Shown piece by piece: positions 53,644 through 64,000 of a stretch of 64,000 nucleotides of DNA. The stretch's first letter is position 1, and each line of letters begins with the position of its first letter. Location: NCBI RefSeq assembly GCF_012933445.1, contig NZ_JABBNC010000007.1:186001-250000 (forward strand). The letters run 5' to 3'. The stretch is from Actinoplanes sp. TBRC 11911. Lineage in GTDB: Bacteria > Actinomycetota > Actinomycetes > Mycobacteriales > Micromonosporaceae. A program made the position numbers and the translations under genes. Below the pieces are notes generated by a model that searched no databases, was not told the DNA's origin, and saw only the letters and a program-made list of their open reading frames with translations.

Positions 53644-56600
53644 ATGAGCACGGTGGTGATCAAGCGGTCGGCACGGCGCCCGGCGCCGGAGATCCCGACC
53701 GGGGAGATCGCTGTCGAGCCGCCGCCGGAGATCCCGCAGAGCACCGGCGCCCGCTGGCAGCAGGCGATGATGGCGCTTCCGATGCTGGGCGGCTCGGTGG
53801 CCATGGCGATGATGATGGGCCGGGGCGTCGGCGGTGCGTACTCCTATGTGATCGGCGGCCTCTTCGGCATCTCCTCGATCGCCATGCTCGCCACCAGCTT
53901 CGGCTCCGGCGGCTCACCGAAGAAGGCCGAGATGATGGCCGCCCGCCGCGAATACCTGCGCCATCTCGCCGGCCTGCGCCGCCGGGTCCGGGAGACGGTG
54001 GACAAGCAGCGCAAAGGCCTGCTCTACCGGCATCCGGATCCGGCCAAGCTGTGGTCCACCGCGGCCAGCCACCGGGTTTGGGAGCGGCGTCCGGCCGACC
54101 CGGACTTCGGCGTCGTCCGCGTCGCGGTCGGCCCCCAGACGCTGGCCACGCCGTTGATCGCGCCGGTGACCCGCCCGCTCGACGAGCTGGAGCCGATGAC
54201 CGCCGGCGCGCTGCGGCGCTTCCTCGACGCGTACTCGGTGGTCCCGGATCTTCCGGTCGCCGCCTCGCTGCGCGGTTTCGCGCGGGTTTTCGTGCGCGGC
54301 CCCGAGCGCGACGTCCACGATCTCACCCGCGCGGTGATCGCCCAGCTCGCGACGTTCCACGCGCCCGACGACATGCTGATCGCGATCTGCGCCGGGCCGG
54401 AGCGCCGCCCGTCGTGGGAGTGGGTCAAGTGGCTGCCGCACAATCTGCACCCGGTGCGCACCGACGCGCTGGGGCACGTGCGCCTGGTCGCGAGCACCGG
54501 CGCCGACCTGGAAAGCCTGCTCGAGGACGTGATCGGCAACCGGTCGCGGTTCCATCCGGCGGCGACGGCGAACACCGACGGGCCGCACGTGGTGATCGTG
54601 CGGGACGGGGCCGGCGCCGCCCAGCTCGACGACGGCATCGACGGGGTCACCGTGCTCGACCTCGACGAGCAGCCGCCGCGCCTGCTGGACCGCTCGTTGC
54701 TGGTCCTCGAGGTGACCGGCGGCCGGGCCCTGAACACGTATTCGATGGACCACGAGGCCGAGGTGGGCGTCGCGGACGGGCTGTCCGAGGAGGAGGCGGA
54801 GGCGGTCGCCCGCCGCCTGTCGCCGCTGCGGTTGGCCGTGATGTCCAAATCGTCCGATACTCCGCTGGCCGCCGAGATGGGCCTGGCCGATCTGCTCGGG
54901 CTGGGCGATCCGGAGTCGTTCGGTGTCGCGCAGGCGTGGACGCCACGGCCGAACCGCGACAAACTCCGCGTGCCGATCGGTGTCGGCAGCGACGGCAGCC
55001 CGATCGAGCTGGACCTCAAGGAGTCCGCCCAGGACGGCATGGGCCCGCACGGCCTGCTCATCGGCGCCACCGGTTCCGGCAAGTCGGAGCTGCTGCGCAC
55101 GCTGGTGATGGCGCTGGCCGCGACGCATTCGTCCGAGACGCTCAACTTTGTGCTGGTCGACTTCAAGGGCGGCGCGACCTTCGCCTCGCTCGACCGGCTG
55201 CCGCACACCGCCGCCGTGATCACCAACCTGGCCGACGAGCTGGTCCTGGTCGATCGCATGGTCGACGCGATCGACGGCGAGCTCGTACGCCGTCAGGAGT
55301 TGCTGCGAAAGGCCGGCAACTACGCGAGTGTCCGCGACTACGAGAAGGCCCGGGCCGGCGGTGCGCCGCTGCCCCCGCTGCCGTCGCTGCTGGTCGTGTG
55401 TGACGAGTTCTCCGAGCTGCTCAGCGCCAAGCCCGACTTCATCGACCTGTTCGTCCAGATCGGACGGCTGGGCCGGTCGCTCGGCGTGCACCTGCTGCTG
55501 GCCAGCCAGCGGCTCGAGGAGGGCCGGCTGCGCGGCCTGGACACGCACCTGTCGTACCGGATCGGCCTGCGCACGTTCTCGGCGCTGGAGTCGCGCGCGG
55601 TGCTCGGCGTGCCGGACGCGTACGAGCTGCCCCGCTCGCCCGGTCACGGCTATCTGAAATTCGGCACCGAGCCGCTGCTGCGATTCAAGGCCGCGTACGT
55701 CTCCGGCCCGTTGCGCCGCACCGGCTCCGGTACGTCGGCGGGTGGCGCCGGCTCTGTCCCGCAGGTCCTGGCGTATTCGACCAAGTTTGTGCCGGCGCCG
55801 AAACCGGTCGAACCGGTGCGCCCGGCCGAGACCCCCTCCGGCGCGAGCGTGCTGGACGTGCTGGTCGACCGGCTCAACGGCCAGGGCCCGCCGGCGCATC
55901 AGGTGTGGCTGCCGCCGCTGAACAAGTCCGCGGCGCTCGACGAGCTGCTCGGCCCGGTGGCCGCCGACCCGGTCCGCGGCCTGGCCTTCGCCAACCCGGA
56001 ACTGCACGGCGCGTTGCAGGTGCCGATCGCGCTCGTCGACAAGCCCCGCGAGCAGGTGCGCGACGTGATGTGGCTCCAGCTCGCCGGCGCCGCCGGGCAC
56101 GTGGCGGTGGTCGGGTCCACGCTGAGCGGCAAGTCGACGGCGCTGCGCTCGATGATCTGCGGGCTCGCGCTGACCCACACGCCGGCCGAGGTGCAGCTCT
56201 ACTGCCTCGACTTCGGTGGCGGCGCGCTCGGCACGCTCAAGGACCTGCCGCACGTCGGTGGCATCTCGAGCCGGCTGGATGCGGTGGGCGTACGCCGTAC
56301 GGTCGGGGAGATCTCCACATTGCTCGGTGAGCGAGAGTCGCGGTTCGCGGCGCTGGGCATCGACTCGATGGCGTCCTACCGGCGCCGTCGCCCGGACGAC
56401 GACCCGTTCGGCGACGTGTTCCTGGTGGTGGACGGCTGGGCCACGCTCCGCAAGGAGTACGAGGAACTGGAAGCGGTGATCACCGACATCGCCACCCGGG
56501 GCCTTTCGTACGGGATTCACGTGGTGGCGGCGAGTTCCCGGTGGATGGACTTCCGTCCGGCGATCCGCGATCTGTTCGGCTCCCGGGTGGAGCTGCGGCT

Positions 56601-57567
56601 CGGCGATCCGAGCGACTCGACGGTCAACCGGCGGGCGGCGGCCAGCGTGCCGGAGCAGCCGGGCCGCGGCATCGTCGAGCACCCGACCGACAAGAACAAG
56701 TTCATGCACCTGCTCACCGTGCGACCGGAGCTGAGCTCGATGGGTGACACCGCCGAGCTGGTGAAGGAGATCGCGACCAACTGGCACGGTCCGGTCGCGC
56801 CGCGGGTGCGTCTGTTGCCGGCCTCCATCGCGTACCGGGAAATGGATGTGGGGCGCAGCACCGGGCTGCGGCTGCCGATCGGGATCGCCGAGGCCGACTT
56901 GCAGCCCGTCGAGATCGACTTCGCAACCGATCCGCATTTCCTGCTGTTCGGCGACGCGGAGTGCGGCAAGTCCTCGTTCCTGCGCGCGCTGGCGACGACC
57001 GTGACCCGGCGATTCTCCCCGGAGCAGGCGCGGATCATCCTGGTCGACTATCGCCGCAGCCTGATGGACCTGCCCGAGTCGGAACACCGGATCGGCTACG
57101 GCATCCAGGCACCGAAGACACTGGAGCTGATGCAGTCGGTCGCCGGTTACATGCAGCGACGCCTGCCGGGACCGGATGTGACGGCTCAGCAACTACGCGA
57201 ACGCAGTTGGTGGACCGGACCGGAACTCTTCGTGCTCGTCGACGATTACGACCTGGTGGTGGCCGGACCGGCCAACCCGTTGACGCCACTGCTCGAATAC
57301 CTCGCGCAGGCGCGTGACGTGGGCCTGCACCTGATTCTCACGCGACGGGCCGGGGGTGCGAGCCGGGCCCTGTACGAGCCGGTCATCCAGCGTCTGCGCG
57401 AGCTGTCGGCGCCCGGCATGGTGATGTCCGGGCCGGCCGAGGAGGGCCCGCTCGTGGGTGCCGTCCGGCCCACTTTGATGCCTGCTGGTCGTGGCCGTCT
57501 GGTCACCCGACGTGAGGGCATTCGCCTGGTGCAACTTGCACATCTGCCGGCCGCGTCCGGAACGTGA
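53644..57567 (+). CDS. eccC: Type VII secretion ATPase EccC (fused EccCa-EccCb)
   Basis: 1,307 residues. Recognises and drives Esx-type substrates. Two N-terminal helices (about 36-80, with AMMALPMLGGSVAMAMMMG) are followed by a stalk and three FtsK-type ATPase modules: Walker A GATGSGKSE (Lys480), GSTLSGKST (Lys830) and GDAECGKSS (Lys1109). Walker B is LVVCDEFSELL in the first but DGW and DDYD in the others, as is normal for EccC, where domain 1 is catalytic and 2-3 are regulatory. Start ATG at 53644 with GAGGGG nine bases upstream. Confidence 0.95.
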   Translation: MSTVVIKRSARRPAPEIPTGEIAVEPPPEIPQSTGARWQQAMMALPMLGGSVAMAMMMGRGVGGAYSYVIGGLFGISSIAMLATSFGSGGSPKKAEMMAARREYLRHLAGLRRRVRETVDKQRKGLLYRHPDPAKLWSTAASHRVWERRPADPDFGVVRVAVGPQTLATPLIAPVTRPLDELEPMTAGALRRFLDAYSVVPDLPVAASLRGFARVFVRGPERDVHDLTRAVIAQLATFHAPDDMLIAICAGPERRPSWEWVKWLPHNLHPVRTDALGHVRLVASTGADLESLLEDVIGNRSRFHPAATANTDGPHVVIVRDGAGAAQLDDGIDGVTVLDLDEQPPRLLDRSLLVLEVTGGRALNTYSMDHEAEVGVADGLSEEEAEAVARRLSPLRLAVMSKSSDTPLAAEMGLADLLGLGDPESFGVAQAWTPRPNRDKLRVPIGVGSDGSPIELDLKESAQDGMGPHGLLIGATGSGKSELLRTLVMALAATHSSETLNFVLVDFKGGATFASLDRLPHTAAVITNLADELVLVDRMVDAIDGELVRRQELLRKAGNYASVRDYEKARAGGAPLPPLPSLLVVCDEFSELLSAKPDFIDLFVQIGRLGRSLGVHLLLASQRLEEGRLRGLDTHLSYRIGLRTFSALESRAVLGVPDAYELPRSPGHGYLKFGTEPLLRFKAAYVSGPLRRTGSGTSAGGAGSVPQVLAYSTKFVPAPKPVEPVRPAETPSGASVLDVLVDRLNGQGPPAHQVWLPPLNKSAALDELLGPVAADPVRGLAFANPELHGALQVPIALVDKPREQVRDVMWLQLAGAAGHVAVVGSTLSGKSTALRSMICGLALTHTPAEVQLYCLDFGGGALGTLKDLPHVGGISSRLDAVGVRRTVGEISTLLGERESRFAALGIDSMASYRRRRPDDDPFGDVFLVVDGWATLRKEYEELEAVITDIATRGLSYGIHVVAASSRWMDFRPAIRDLFGSRVELRLGDPSDSTVNRRAAASVPEQPGRGIVEHPTDKNKFMHLLTVRPELSSMGDTAELVKEIATNWHGPVAPRVRLLPASIAYREMDVGRSTGLRLPIGIAEADLQPVEIDFATDPHFLLFGDAECGKSSFLRALATTVTRRFSPEQARIILVDYRRSLMDLPESEHRIGYGIQAPKTLELMQSVAGYMQRRLPGPDVTAQQLRERSWWTGPELFVLVDDYDLVVAGPANPLTPLLEYLAQARDVGLHLILTRRAGGASRALYEPVIQRLRELSAPGMVMSGPAEEGPLVGAVRPTLMPAGRGRLVTRREGIRLVQLAHLPAASGT

Positions 57568-57717
57568 AACTCTCAGCAGACTCCTAGTGCGATAAGCGCG
57601 CTCGTGACGGGGCGAAACCGCTTCGCTTCGGAGTAATCTGCATCGACCGTCCAGGATCAGAAATGGCGATGCCACCGTGATTGCTGCAACGGCTGTTCCC
57701 CGGCCCGCCAGGGCGCG

Positions 57718-58983
57718 ATGCCGCACACCCGGCGACGGTGCCCCGTGCTGAGTGGACGCACTCTGGCCGGTGCCGCGCTGGCCGCCGCGATCGCGCTGGG
57801 CATTCCGGGCGCACCCGTCGCCGCCGCGCCACCGGCGGTCCCGCTGGTCGGCGATTCAGTTCGCCAGGACGAAACCTTCCTGAAGGTGCTCGACGTGCCG
57901 GACGCCTGGACCTACGCGAACGGTGCCGGGGTCACGGTCGCGGTCATCGACTCCGGTGTCGACGCCAACCATCCCGATCTGCAGGGCCAGGTGTTACCCG
58001 GCCTCGACCTGGTCGATCCCAAGGACAACGGCGACAACGACCTGGTCGGGCACGGCACCACGGTCGCCGCGATCATCGCGGGTCGCAGCGATGACGCCGA
58101 CGGCGTGGTCGGTATCGCGCCGAAAGCCAAAATTCTTCCGGTACGCGTGCTGGACGAGCGCAATCGGTACGACGACGCGATCATCGTGGCGAAGGGCGTG
58201 CGCTGGGCGGTCGACCACGGCGCCAGGGTGATCAACCTGTCGCTGGGTGGCAACGGCAGCAGTTCGACGCTGGCCGCCGCGCTCGACTACGCGTTCGCCA
58301 AGGACGTGGTCGTGGTGGCCTGCACCGGCAACCAGACGGGCACCGGCGACGACTACGGCGTGTGGTATCCGGCGCGCGAGCCGGGCGTGATCGCGGTGGC
58401 CGGCATGGAGAAGGACGGCGACACCCTCTGGTCCGGCTCGATCACCGGTAAGCAGACCGTGGTCACCGCGCCGGCGACCCAACTGGTCGGCGCCCGGCCC
58501 GGCGGCGGGTATTGGAAGGTGCAGGGCACCAGCTTCGCGGCGCCGATGGTCGCGGCCACCGCCGCCCTGATCCGCTCGCGCTGGCCCACGATGTCGGCCG
58601 GCGACGTCATCAACCGCATCATCAAGACGGCGAAGGACCGCGGTCCGGCCGGCCGCGATCCGGTGTACGGGTTCGGCGAGGTCAACCCCACCGGCGCACT
58701 GACCGCCCAGTTAGCGCCGGTCTTCGAGAACCCGCTCGACACGACCCCGTCGCCGGGCATCGCCCGTTTCGGCAGCGCCCCGGCCCCCGGCCAGGCCCAG
58801 TCGGCGCCGGATGCGAAGGTGGATCCGCCGCTTCCGCAGGGCGCCGAGCCCGGCACCGGCGCCGCTCCGCAGATGACCACCCCGGCGTCCGATCACCGGG
58901 GCTGGTGGGCCGCCGCCACGTTGTTCCTGATCTCGATAGTGGCGGCCCTGCTGACGATCCGCCGCTTCTCCCACACCACCTAG
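57718..58983 (+). CDS. mycP: Type VII secretion-associated serine protease mycosin (MycP)
   Basis: 421 residues. A signal peptide (LAGAALAAAIALGIPG) is followed by an S8 subtilase domain with Asp78 in AVIDSGVD, His112 in GHGTTVAA and Ser272 in GTSFAAPM. After a Pro-rich linker, a C-terminal helix (AATLFLISIVAALLTI) anchors it outside the membrane. Mycosins stabilise ESX channels and trim substrates. It follows eccC after 150 bases. Its stop overlaps that of marP. Confidence 0.93.
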   Translation: MPHTRRRCPVLSGRTLAGAALAAAIALGIPGAPVAAAPPAVPLVGDSVRQDETFLKVLDVPDAWTYANGAGVTVAVIDSGVDANHPDLQGQVLPGLDLVDPKDNGDNDLVGHGTTVAAIIAGRSDDADGVVGIAPKAKILPVRVLDERNRYDDAIIVAKGVRWAVDHGARVINLSLGGNGSSSTLAAALDYAFAKDVVVVACTGNQTGTGDDYGVWYPAREPGVIAVAGMEKDGDTLWSGSITGKQTVVTAPATQLVGARPGGGYWKVQGTSFAAPMVAATAALIRSRWPTMSAGDVINRIIKTAKDRGPAGRDPVYGFGEVNPTGALTAQLAPVFENPLDTTPSPGIARFGSAPAPGQAQSAPDAKVDPPLPQGAEPGTGAAPQMTTPASDHRGWWAAATLFLISIVAALLTIRRFSHTT

Positions 58984-60158
58984 GCGCAGTCGCCGGTGCG
59001 CACGCCCTTCGTGGCGTCGATCCCCTCCTGGGCGACCGGCGCGGCCTCCTTGGCGGTCAGCGCGAAGCCGGTGTTCCGGTCGTCCGCGGCCGCGGCGAAG
59101 ATGACGCCCAGCACATGGCCGTCCGTGGTGATCAGCGGGCCGCCCGAGTTACCGCTGCGGACCAGCGACCGGATCGTGTAGATCTCGCGCGTCACGTCGC
59201 CGGCGTTGTAGATGTCCGGACCGGTGATCGGGCCGACGTCGCGGACCCGGGCGGACTGCGCGTCGTACGGCCCGTCCTGCGGGTAGCCCAGCACGATCGC
59301 GCTCGACCCGGTGGCGCCTGCTTTGCCGACGAACGGCATGACCGGCGCGGACAACCCGGGCACCCGGATCACGGCCAGATCGCGTTCGGGGTCGTACACC
59401 ACCACGGTGCCCGGCTCGCGACGGCCGCCGACCTCGACGGACACCTCGCGGGTGCCGGCCACGACGTGCGCGTTGGTCATCACCCGGTCGTCCGAGTAGA
59501 CGAAACCGGAGCCCTCGATACGCCGGGAGCAGCTCGGCGCCGTGCCCAGCACCTTCAGCACCGACTTTTTCGAGCGCTGCACGACCGCCGAACCGGCCAG
59601 CGCCGGGTCGGGCGCGGCCACCTCACGCGCCGTGGTCGGGGACAGGCCGCCGAGCACGTCCGGGAAGCCGCTGGTGTCGAGGGTGTCGCGCAGCGCCGAG
59701 GACAGATCCTGCGCCTCCTGCGGCATCACCTTGTTGATGCCGCCGAGGATCGCGCTGCTGCGCACCTCTTTGTTGAGGCCGACGAACGGCGTCGACCCGA
59801 GCGGCACCGCGATGAGCCAGGCCACTACCAGGACGGCGACCACCGAGATCACGGCGCCCCCGGCGTCGTCGGCGCGCTGCAGCGGCCGGCTCGAGATCGC
59901 CCGGCGCACGTGCGTGCCCAGCCACCCGGCCAGCGTCTGCCCGAGCACCGCCAGCGCGAAGATCGTCACGAGGGAGGCCACCAGCCGGGCGGTGCTGCCG
60001 CTGAACCTGTCCGCGATCAGCGGACCCACCTGCAGGCCGATCAGAACGCCGCTGAAGAACCCGCCGAACGACAGCGCCCCGATGACGAAGCCCTGGCGGT
60101 AGCCGCTGATCGCGAAGACCAGCATGAGGACAATCAAAATGCCATCGACCACGGACAC
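58980..60158 (-). CDS. marP: Membrane serine protease, MarP-like
   Basis: 392 residues. Four N-terminal helices (CvpA-like: GILIVLMLVFAISGYRQGF to AVLVVAWLIAVPLG) anchor a trypsin-like domain with His231 in TNAHVV, Asp260 in RDLAVI and Ser338 in RSGNSGGPL. MarP (Rv3671c) lets mycobacteria survive acid by activating a peptidoglycan hydrolase. Cysteines near the start of the protease domain and at the end (TGDCA) may pair, as in MarP. Start GTG at 60158. NUDIX, tlpA, nth and crp neighbours match the mycobacterial locus. Confidence 0.9.
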   Translation of the reverse strand: MSVVDGILIVLMLVFAISGYRQGFVIGALSFGGFFSGVLIGLQVGPLIADRFSGSTARLVASLVTIFALAVLGQTLAGWLGTHVRRAISSRPLQRADDAGGAVISVVAVLVVAWLIAVPLGSTPFVGLNKEVRSSAILGGINKVMPQEAQDLSSALRDTLDTSGFPDVLGGLSPTTAREVAAPDPALAGSAVVQRSKKSVLKVLGTAPSCSRRIEGSGFVYSDDRVMTNAHVVAGTREVSVEVGGRREPGTVVVYDPERDLAVIRVPGLSAPVMPFVGKAGATGSSAIVLGYPQDGPYDAQSARVRDVGPITGPDIYNAGDVTREIYTIRSLVRSGNSGGPLITTDGHVLGVIFAAAADDRNTGFALTAKEAAPVAQEGIDATKGVRTGDCA

Positions 60159-60192
60159 TCACCCAGCGTAGAAGCGGTTTGCCACCCCAAGA

Positions 60193-60887
<695 letters not shown>

Positions 60888-60891
<4 letters not shown>

Positions 60892-61454
60892 AGCTTCACC
60901 CGTACGCCGGCCTGCGCCTGGACCTGGTCCGCCAGCGTCTTCGCGGTGAACGGAATGCCGCGGTAGACGTGGGTGCCGCCACTCGCGTCCACGAAGATCG
61001 TGACCGGCAGGGTGGTACTGGCGATGGCCTTCTGCAGCTTGCTGTCCCCGTCGAAGAGGGTCGGCATGTCGATCTTTTTGTCGGCCGCGAACGAGGCCCC
61101 GGCGTCGCGCTCGTCGCCGGTGTCCACGCCGATCACCCGCAACTTGCCGGCGCCGGCGTCGGCGAGCTGCTGCATCAGGGGCAGCTCGGTCCGGCACGGA
61201 CCACACCAGGACGCCCAGAGATTGATGACCAACGGCCCGTTGATCTGCCGCACCGGGACCTGCTCGCCGCCGGTGAAGCAGGGCAGGCTCACGTCCGGGA
61301 CGCTGGTGGCGCCGGACCCGGCTAACGCGGCGCAGCTGACGAACGGCGACGGGGTCTGCGAGACGTCGGAGCCGGACCGGGGGGACGGGGAACTACACGC
61401 CGCGATCAGCAAGAAGACCAGCGGCGACCACAGCCACCAGCGCCCCCGCCTCAC
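60888..61454 (-). CDS. TlpA/ResA-type thioredoxin-like lipoprotein
   Basis: 188 residues from GTG at 61454 (GTGA overlap with nth). Signal peptide with lipobox FLLIAAC, then a thioredoxin fold with the active site [15 protein letters not shown]. The cis-Pro loop is [13 protein letters not shown]. It acts outside the membrane, reducing or forming disulfides, perhaps for cytochrome c maturation or for MarP-like proteins. Two extra cysteines (SCAALA and LPCFTG) precede the motif. Confidence 0.9.
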
Positions 61455-62254
61455 GGCGCCTCCGGCTCGGTGATCGCGGCGGCCGGGACCAGCGACGGGT
61501 CGATGCCGGCGGCCACCGCCAGCTCCCGGGCGCGCGGGCCCTTGAGCAGCTTCGCCGCCGGGGCGGCCTCGGTCGGGCCGGTGCCGTAGGAGGGACAGAG
61601 CGCGGCCAGCGTGCACGCGCCGCAGGCCGGCTTGCGTGCGTGACACACGCGCCGCCCGTGGAAGATCACCCGGTGCGACAGCATCGTCCAGTCGCGTTTC
61701 TCGATGAGCTCGCCGACCTGGGTCTCGATCTTCACCGGGTCTTCCTCGTGCACCCAGCCGAAGCGGTTCGTCAGCCGGCGCACGTGCGTGTCGACCACGA
61801 GGCCGGGCACGTCGAACGCGTTGCCGAGGATCACGTTCGCGGTCTTCCGCCCGATACCGGGCAGGGAGACCAGATCGTCCATCTTGGCCGGGAGTCGTCC
61901 GTCGTAGCGTTCGACCAGCGCCTGCCCCAGCTTGATCAGCGAGTCGGTCTTGGCCCGGAAGAAGCCGGTCGGCCGCAGCAGTTCCTCGAGCGCCGCACGG
62001 TCGGCCGCCGCGTAGTCGGCCGCCGACGAATACCGCCGGAAGAGGATCGGCGTCACCGTGTTGACCCGGACGTCGGTGGTCTGCGCCGAGAGGATGGTGG
62101 CGACGGCCAGTTCCAGCGGCGTGGTGAAGTCGAGCTCGATGTGCGCGTCGGGGTGCGTCTCGGCGAGGATCCTCGCCATCTTGCGGGCGCGACGCTTGCG
62201 CCCGATAGGCGTCTCCCCCGCGAACCGCTTGATCGACCGCGCCACCAGAGTCAC
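61451..62254 (-). CDS. nth: Endonuclease III
   Basis: 267 residues from GTG at 62254 (62245 is an alternative). DNA glycosylase/AP lyase for oxidised pyrimidines. The helix-hairpin-helix [15 protein letters not shown] carries the catalytic Lys, VDTHVRRL the Asp, and the iron-sulfur ligands are C-x6-C-x2-C-x5-C in [17 protein letters not shown]. The tail extends about 45 residues past the cluster. TACTCT ends six bases before the GTG, suggesting a leaderless mRNA. Confidence 0.95.
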   Translation of the reverse strand: MTLVARSIKRFAGETPIGRKRRARKMARILAETHPDAHIELDFTTPLELAVATILSAQTTDVRVNTVTPILFRRYSSAADYAAADRAALEELLRPTGFFRAKTDSLIKLGQALVERYDGRLPAKMDDLVSLPGIGRKTANVILGNAFDVPGLVVDTHVRRLTNRFGWVHEEDPVKIETQVGELIEKRDWTMLSHRVIFHGRRVCHARKPACGACTLAALCPSYGTGPTEAAPAAKLLKGPRARELAVAAGIDPSLVPAAAITEPEAP

Positions 62255-62260
62255 CGGTAA

Positions 62261-62266
62261 AGAGTA
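62261..62266 (-). promoter_or_regulatory. Predicted -10 element for a leaderless nth mRNA
   Basis: On the minus strand TACTCT ends 6 bases before the GTG at 62254, and no Shine-Dalgarno precedes it. This spacing is usual for leaderless actinobacterial genes. No clear -35. Confidence 0.4.
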
Positions 62267-62291
62267 CGTCGCGTCACCGGCGGGGCATCCG

Positions 62292-63497
62292 TCACGCCGG
62301 TCGGCTGATCGATCCGTCCGGTCCGAACCGGGCACCCGTCGGGCCGAAGTCGGCGGCCGTGAGCTGGGCGATCAGCTGCCGGCCGCGCTCGTTCGCCGCG
62401 TCCCGGACGGGCTTGCCGGACGCGTTCATGTATGTCGAGAGGAACTTCCCGCCCGCATACGTTCCGTCCCGGGTGAGCGTGACGTGCAAAATCCCGCCGT
62501 ACTTGAGCACCCCGCTGCCGGAGAGCGTGTGCCCGCCGCCGGCGAAGTTCCCGAGGCTGTAGGCGATCAGCCGCCCCCGGTAGAACTCCATGCCGCGCAG
62601 CACGTGCGGCCCGTGCCCGACGACCAGGTCGGCCCCGGCGTCGATCACCGCGTGGCCGAACCGGATCGGGTCGCCGCGGTCCTCGCCGTGGAAGATCTCG
62701 TGCCCCGGCTGCACATGCTGCATCCCGCTGCCCTCGGCACCCATGTGCACCTGCACCACGACCAGGTCGGCCCGCTGCGCCGCGCGCTGCACCACGGAGC
62801 GTGAGTGCCCGAGGTCGTTGAGGTTGTTCGCACCGGCGTACGAGGAGAAACCCACCACGGCGATCTTGATGCCGTGGACCTCGCGCACGGTGATCTCGTC
62901 CAGGTTGCCGGTGGCCAGGATCCCCACATTCCCCAGCGCCGTACGCGTGTTCCCCGCCCCCGCCGTACCGAAGTCCTTGGCGTGATTGTTCGCGGTGTTC
63001 ACGAGATCGAATCCGGCCTCGCGCAGATGCCGCGCGTAACCCGGCGGTGACCGAAAGGCGAAACAGTTGGGGCGTGGCGGCGTGCCGCACTTCGATGTCC
63101 CGGTGTCCTCGGTGAGCGGCTGCTCGAGATTGCCCATCACGAGATCGGATTGGAGTCCGGATTTCACCGAGTCGAAGAATCCGTCGCCGTTGTCCGGCGG
63201 CATCCGGGACGGCGCATTGCCCATGATGATGTCGCCGGTCGCGGACACCGCTACCGTGTCTCCTACCACATTTGCGGCCGACGGTTCCGACTCGAGATCG
63301 GGTGACGTAGCGGTGGCCGGCGGCGTGGTCACGGAGTGTTCAGGCGCCACCCACGTGCTCCGGGGTGTCCCCGAGTCCCGATTCGCAAATGCGACACTTC
63401 CGACACCTGCGCCGATCGATACGGCAACAAGAATCGTGATAGTTAGTACAGGACGTCCGAAAATACCCGGCTTCTGTGGTCGAGGCTGGGAATTCAT
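62292..63497 (-). CDS. CapA-family (poly-gamma-glutamate capsule type) metallophosphatase-like protein
   Basis: 401 residues from ATG at 63497. One N-terminal helix ([20 protein letters not shown]) leads to an outer domain with a calcineurin-like phosphoesterase plan: [54 protein letters not shown] and AYSLGNF. CapA proteins take part in polyglutamate or other surface polymer export, but many act on unknown substrates. Two cysteines ([10 protein letters not shown]) may form a loop. It lies between nth and crp, where mycobacteria have another small gene. Confidence 0.8.
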   Translation of the reverse strand: MNSQPRPQKPGIFGRPVLTITILVAVSIGAGVGSVAFANRDSGTPRSTWVAPEHSVTTPPATATSPDLESEPSAANVVGDTVAVSATGDIIMGNAPSRMPPDNGDGFFDSVKSGLQSDLVMGNLEQPLTEDTGTSKCGTPPRPNCFAFRSPPGYARHLREAGFDLVNTANNHAKDFGTAGAGNTRTALGNVGILATGNLDEITVREVHGIKIAVVGFSSYAGANNLNDLGHSRSVVQRAAQRADLVVVQVHMGAEGSGMQHVQPGHEIFHGEDRGDPIRFGHAVIDAGADLVVGHGPHVLRGMEFYRGRLIAYSLGNFAGGGHTLSGSGVLKYGGILHVTLTRDGTYAGGKFLSTYMNASGKPVRDAANERGRQLIAQLTAADFGPTGARFGPDGSISRPA

Positions 63498-63702
63498 CGA
63501 TCGCGACGATACCTTCGGAGTGCGACGCGGACGACCCGTCGAAAGGCTGGTTGTCGCCAACCGAGAGCGGCAATAAACACCGCCTGTCACGGTCGGAACG
63601 ATTACCCTGCGGTATTTGGATCAAGGGGTGGCCGCCCGATTCCCGTCCGCGTGCGCCTAGACTGATCGAGCGCAGGCGTTGCGCGTGTTCGGAGGTGTCG
63701 CG
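63498..63702. promoter_or_regulatory. capA-crp divergent intergenic region
   Basis: 205 bases, relatively AT-rich near 63,560-63,630. For crp, TAGACT (63658-63663) is a plausible -10, about 40 bases before the start, without a good -35. No coding sequence seen. A Crp-type dyad (TGTGA-N6-TCACA) was looked for and not found. Confidence 0.4.
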
Positions 63703-64000
63703 ATGGATGAGGTACTGGCGCGCAGCGGGATCTTCCAGGGCGTGGACCCGGAGGCGGCCGAGGCGCTCGCCAAGGAGATGGACACGGTCGAGGTCCGTAA
63801 GGGCGACGTCCTGTTCAACGAGGGCGAGGCCGGTGACAGCCTGTACATCGTGCTGTCCGGAAAGATCAAGCTCGGTCGCCGGGCTGCCGACGGCCGGCAG
63901 AATCTGGTCTCGATCATGGGCCCGTCCGACATGGTCGGCGAGCTCTCCCTGTTCGACCCGGGCCCGCGCACGGCCACCGCGACCGCGGTGACCGACGCCC
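63703..64000 (+). CDS. crp: Crp/Fnr-family transcription factor, N-terminal part (3' truncated by window)
   Basis: 99 codons visible. ATG at 63703 with GGAGG seven bases upstream. It begins [20 protein letters not shown] and forms the cyclic-nucleotide-binding domain: [20 protein letters not shown], then [20 protein letters not shown] and the phosphate-binding cassette [18 protein letters not shown]. This matches actinobacterial Crp (Rv3676 in M. tuberculosis). The helix-turn-helix is outside the window. Confidence 0.92.
   Translation, partial: MDEVLARSGIFQGVDPEAAEALAKEMDTVEVRKGDVLFNEGEAGDSLYIVLSGKIKLGRRAADGRQNLVSIMGPSDMVGELSLFDPGPRTATATAVTDA

Noticed and set aside
53914..57192. Minus-strand open frame of 1,092 codons opposite eccC
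   Set aside because: Same antisense artefact; eccC is certain from its three P-loops.

Overview
This window is high-GC DNA from an actinobacterium. The gene families (Lsr2, DisA, ClpC, EccC/EccD/mycosin, MarP, DUF3180, DUF2342 metalloprotease) and the neighbourhoods (panD-panC-DUF2520; coaX-lysS-lsr2-clpC; crp...nth-tlpA-NUDIX-marP) suggest a member of the Micromonosporaceae, close to Actinoplanes or Micromonospora. The family is inferred from gene content, not from a marker gene. I saw no rRNA or tRNA gene, CRISPR array, insertion sequence or integrase.

Layout. Bases 1-3,500: the end of disA, an anchored secreted protein, def, an ACT-domain protein, mutY and a frameshifted GNAT gene. Bases 3,500-12,800, all on the minus strand: nadB, nadC, coaX, lysS, lsr2 and clpC (NAD and CoA synthesis, lysyl-tRNA charging, DNA silencing, proteolysis). 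The lsr2-clpC gap holds a four-box DnaA cluster and a ClgR-like site. Bases 12,800-17,200: a pantothenate operon (DUF2520 protein, panC, panD), then a divergent pair made of an NDUFAF7-like methyltransferase and a lone nuoD. Bases 17,200-25,000: a repeat-rich membrane protein, an osmoprotectant ABC transporter whose binding protein looks circularly permuted, and several membrane proteins. Bases 24,480-27,014: folP, folB, folK and DUF3180.

Bases 27,100-39,565 hold the most unusual block. It is a chromosomal type IV secretion-like set: VirB2-like, VirB3/PrgI-like, VirB4-like, VirB6/TrbL-like and VirB8/TcpC-like proteins, a transglycosylase/M23 hydrolase, an unknown protein, an opposite-strand VirB8-like protein, an FtsK/SpoIIIE ATPase and a membrane partner. 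No relaxase or integrase accompanies it. The genes are tightly packed, often with 1-4 base overlaps, behind one predicted promoter and a short leader ORF. This is my best candidate for an undescribed system.

Bases 39,500-51,400: RidA, MarR and an AhpD-like protein around a dyad operator, then tilS, hpt, ftsH and folE, a DUF2342 metalloprotease, and dacB carrying an N-terminal disordered extension of about 1,100 residues. Bases 51,480-59,000: ppa and a reduced type VII secretion locus (eccD, eccC, mycP) with no Esx, EccB or EccE gene in view. Bases 58,980-64,000: marP, a CoA-pyrophosphatase-like NUDIX gene, tlpA and nth, then capA and a divergent crp. Apart from capA this recalls the marP region of mycobacteria.

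Many starts were chosen from 4-base GTGA/ATGA overlaps or Shine-Dalgarno spacing. Functions are read from motifs and context only; no database search was run.
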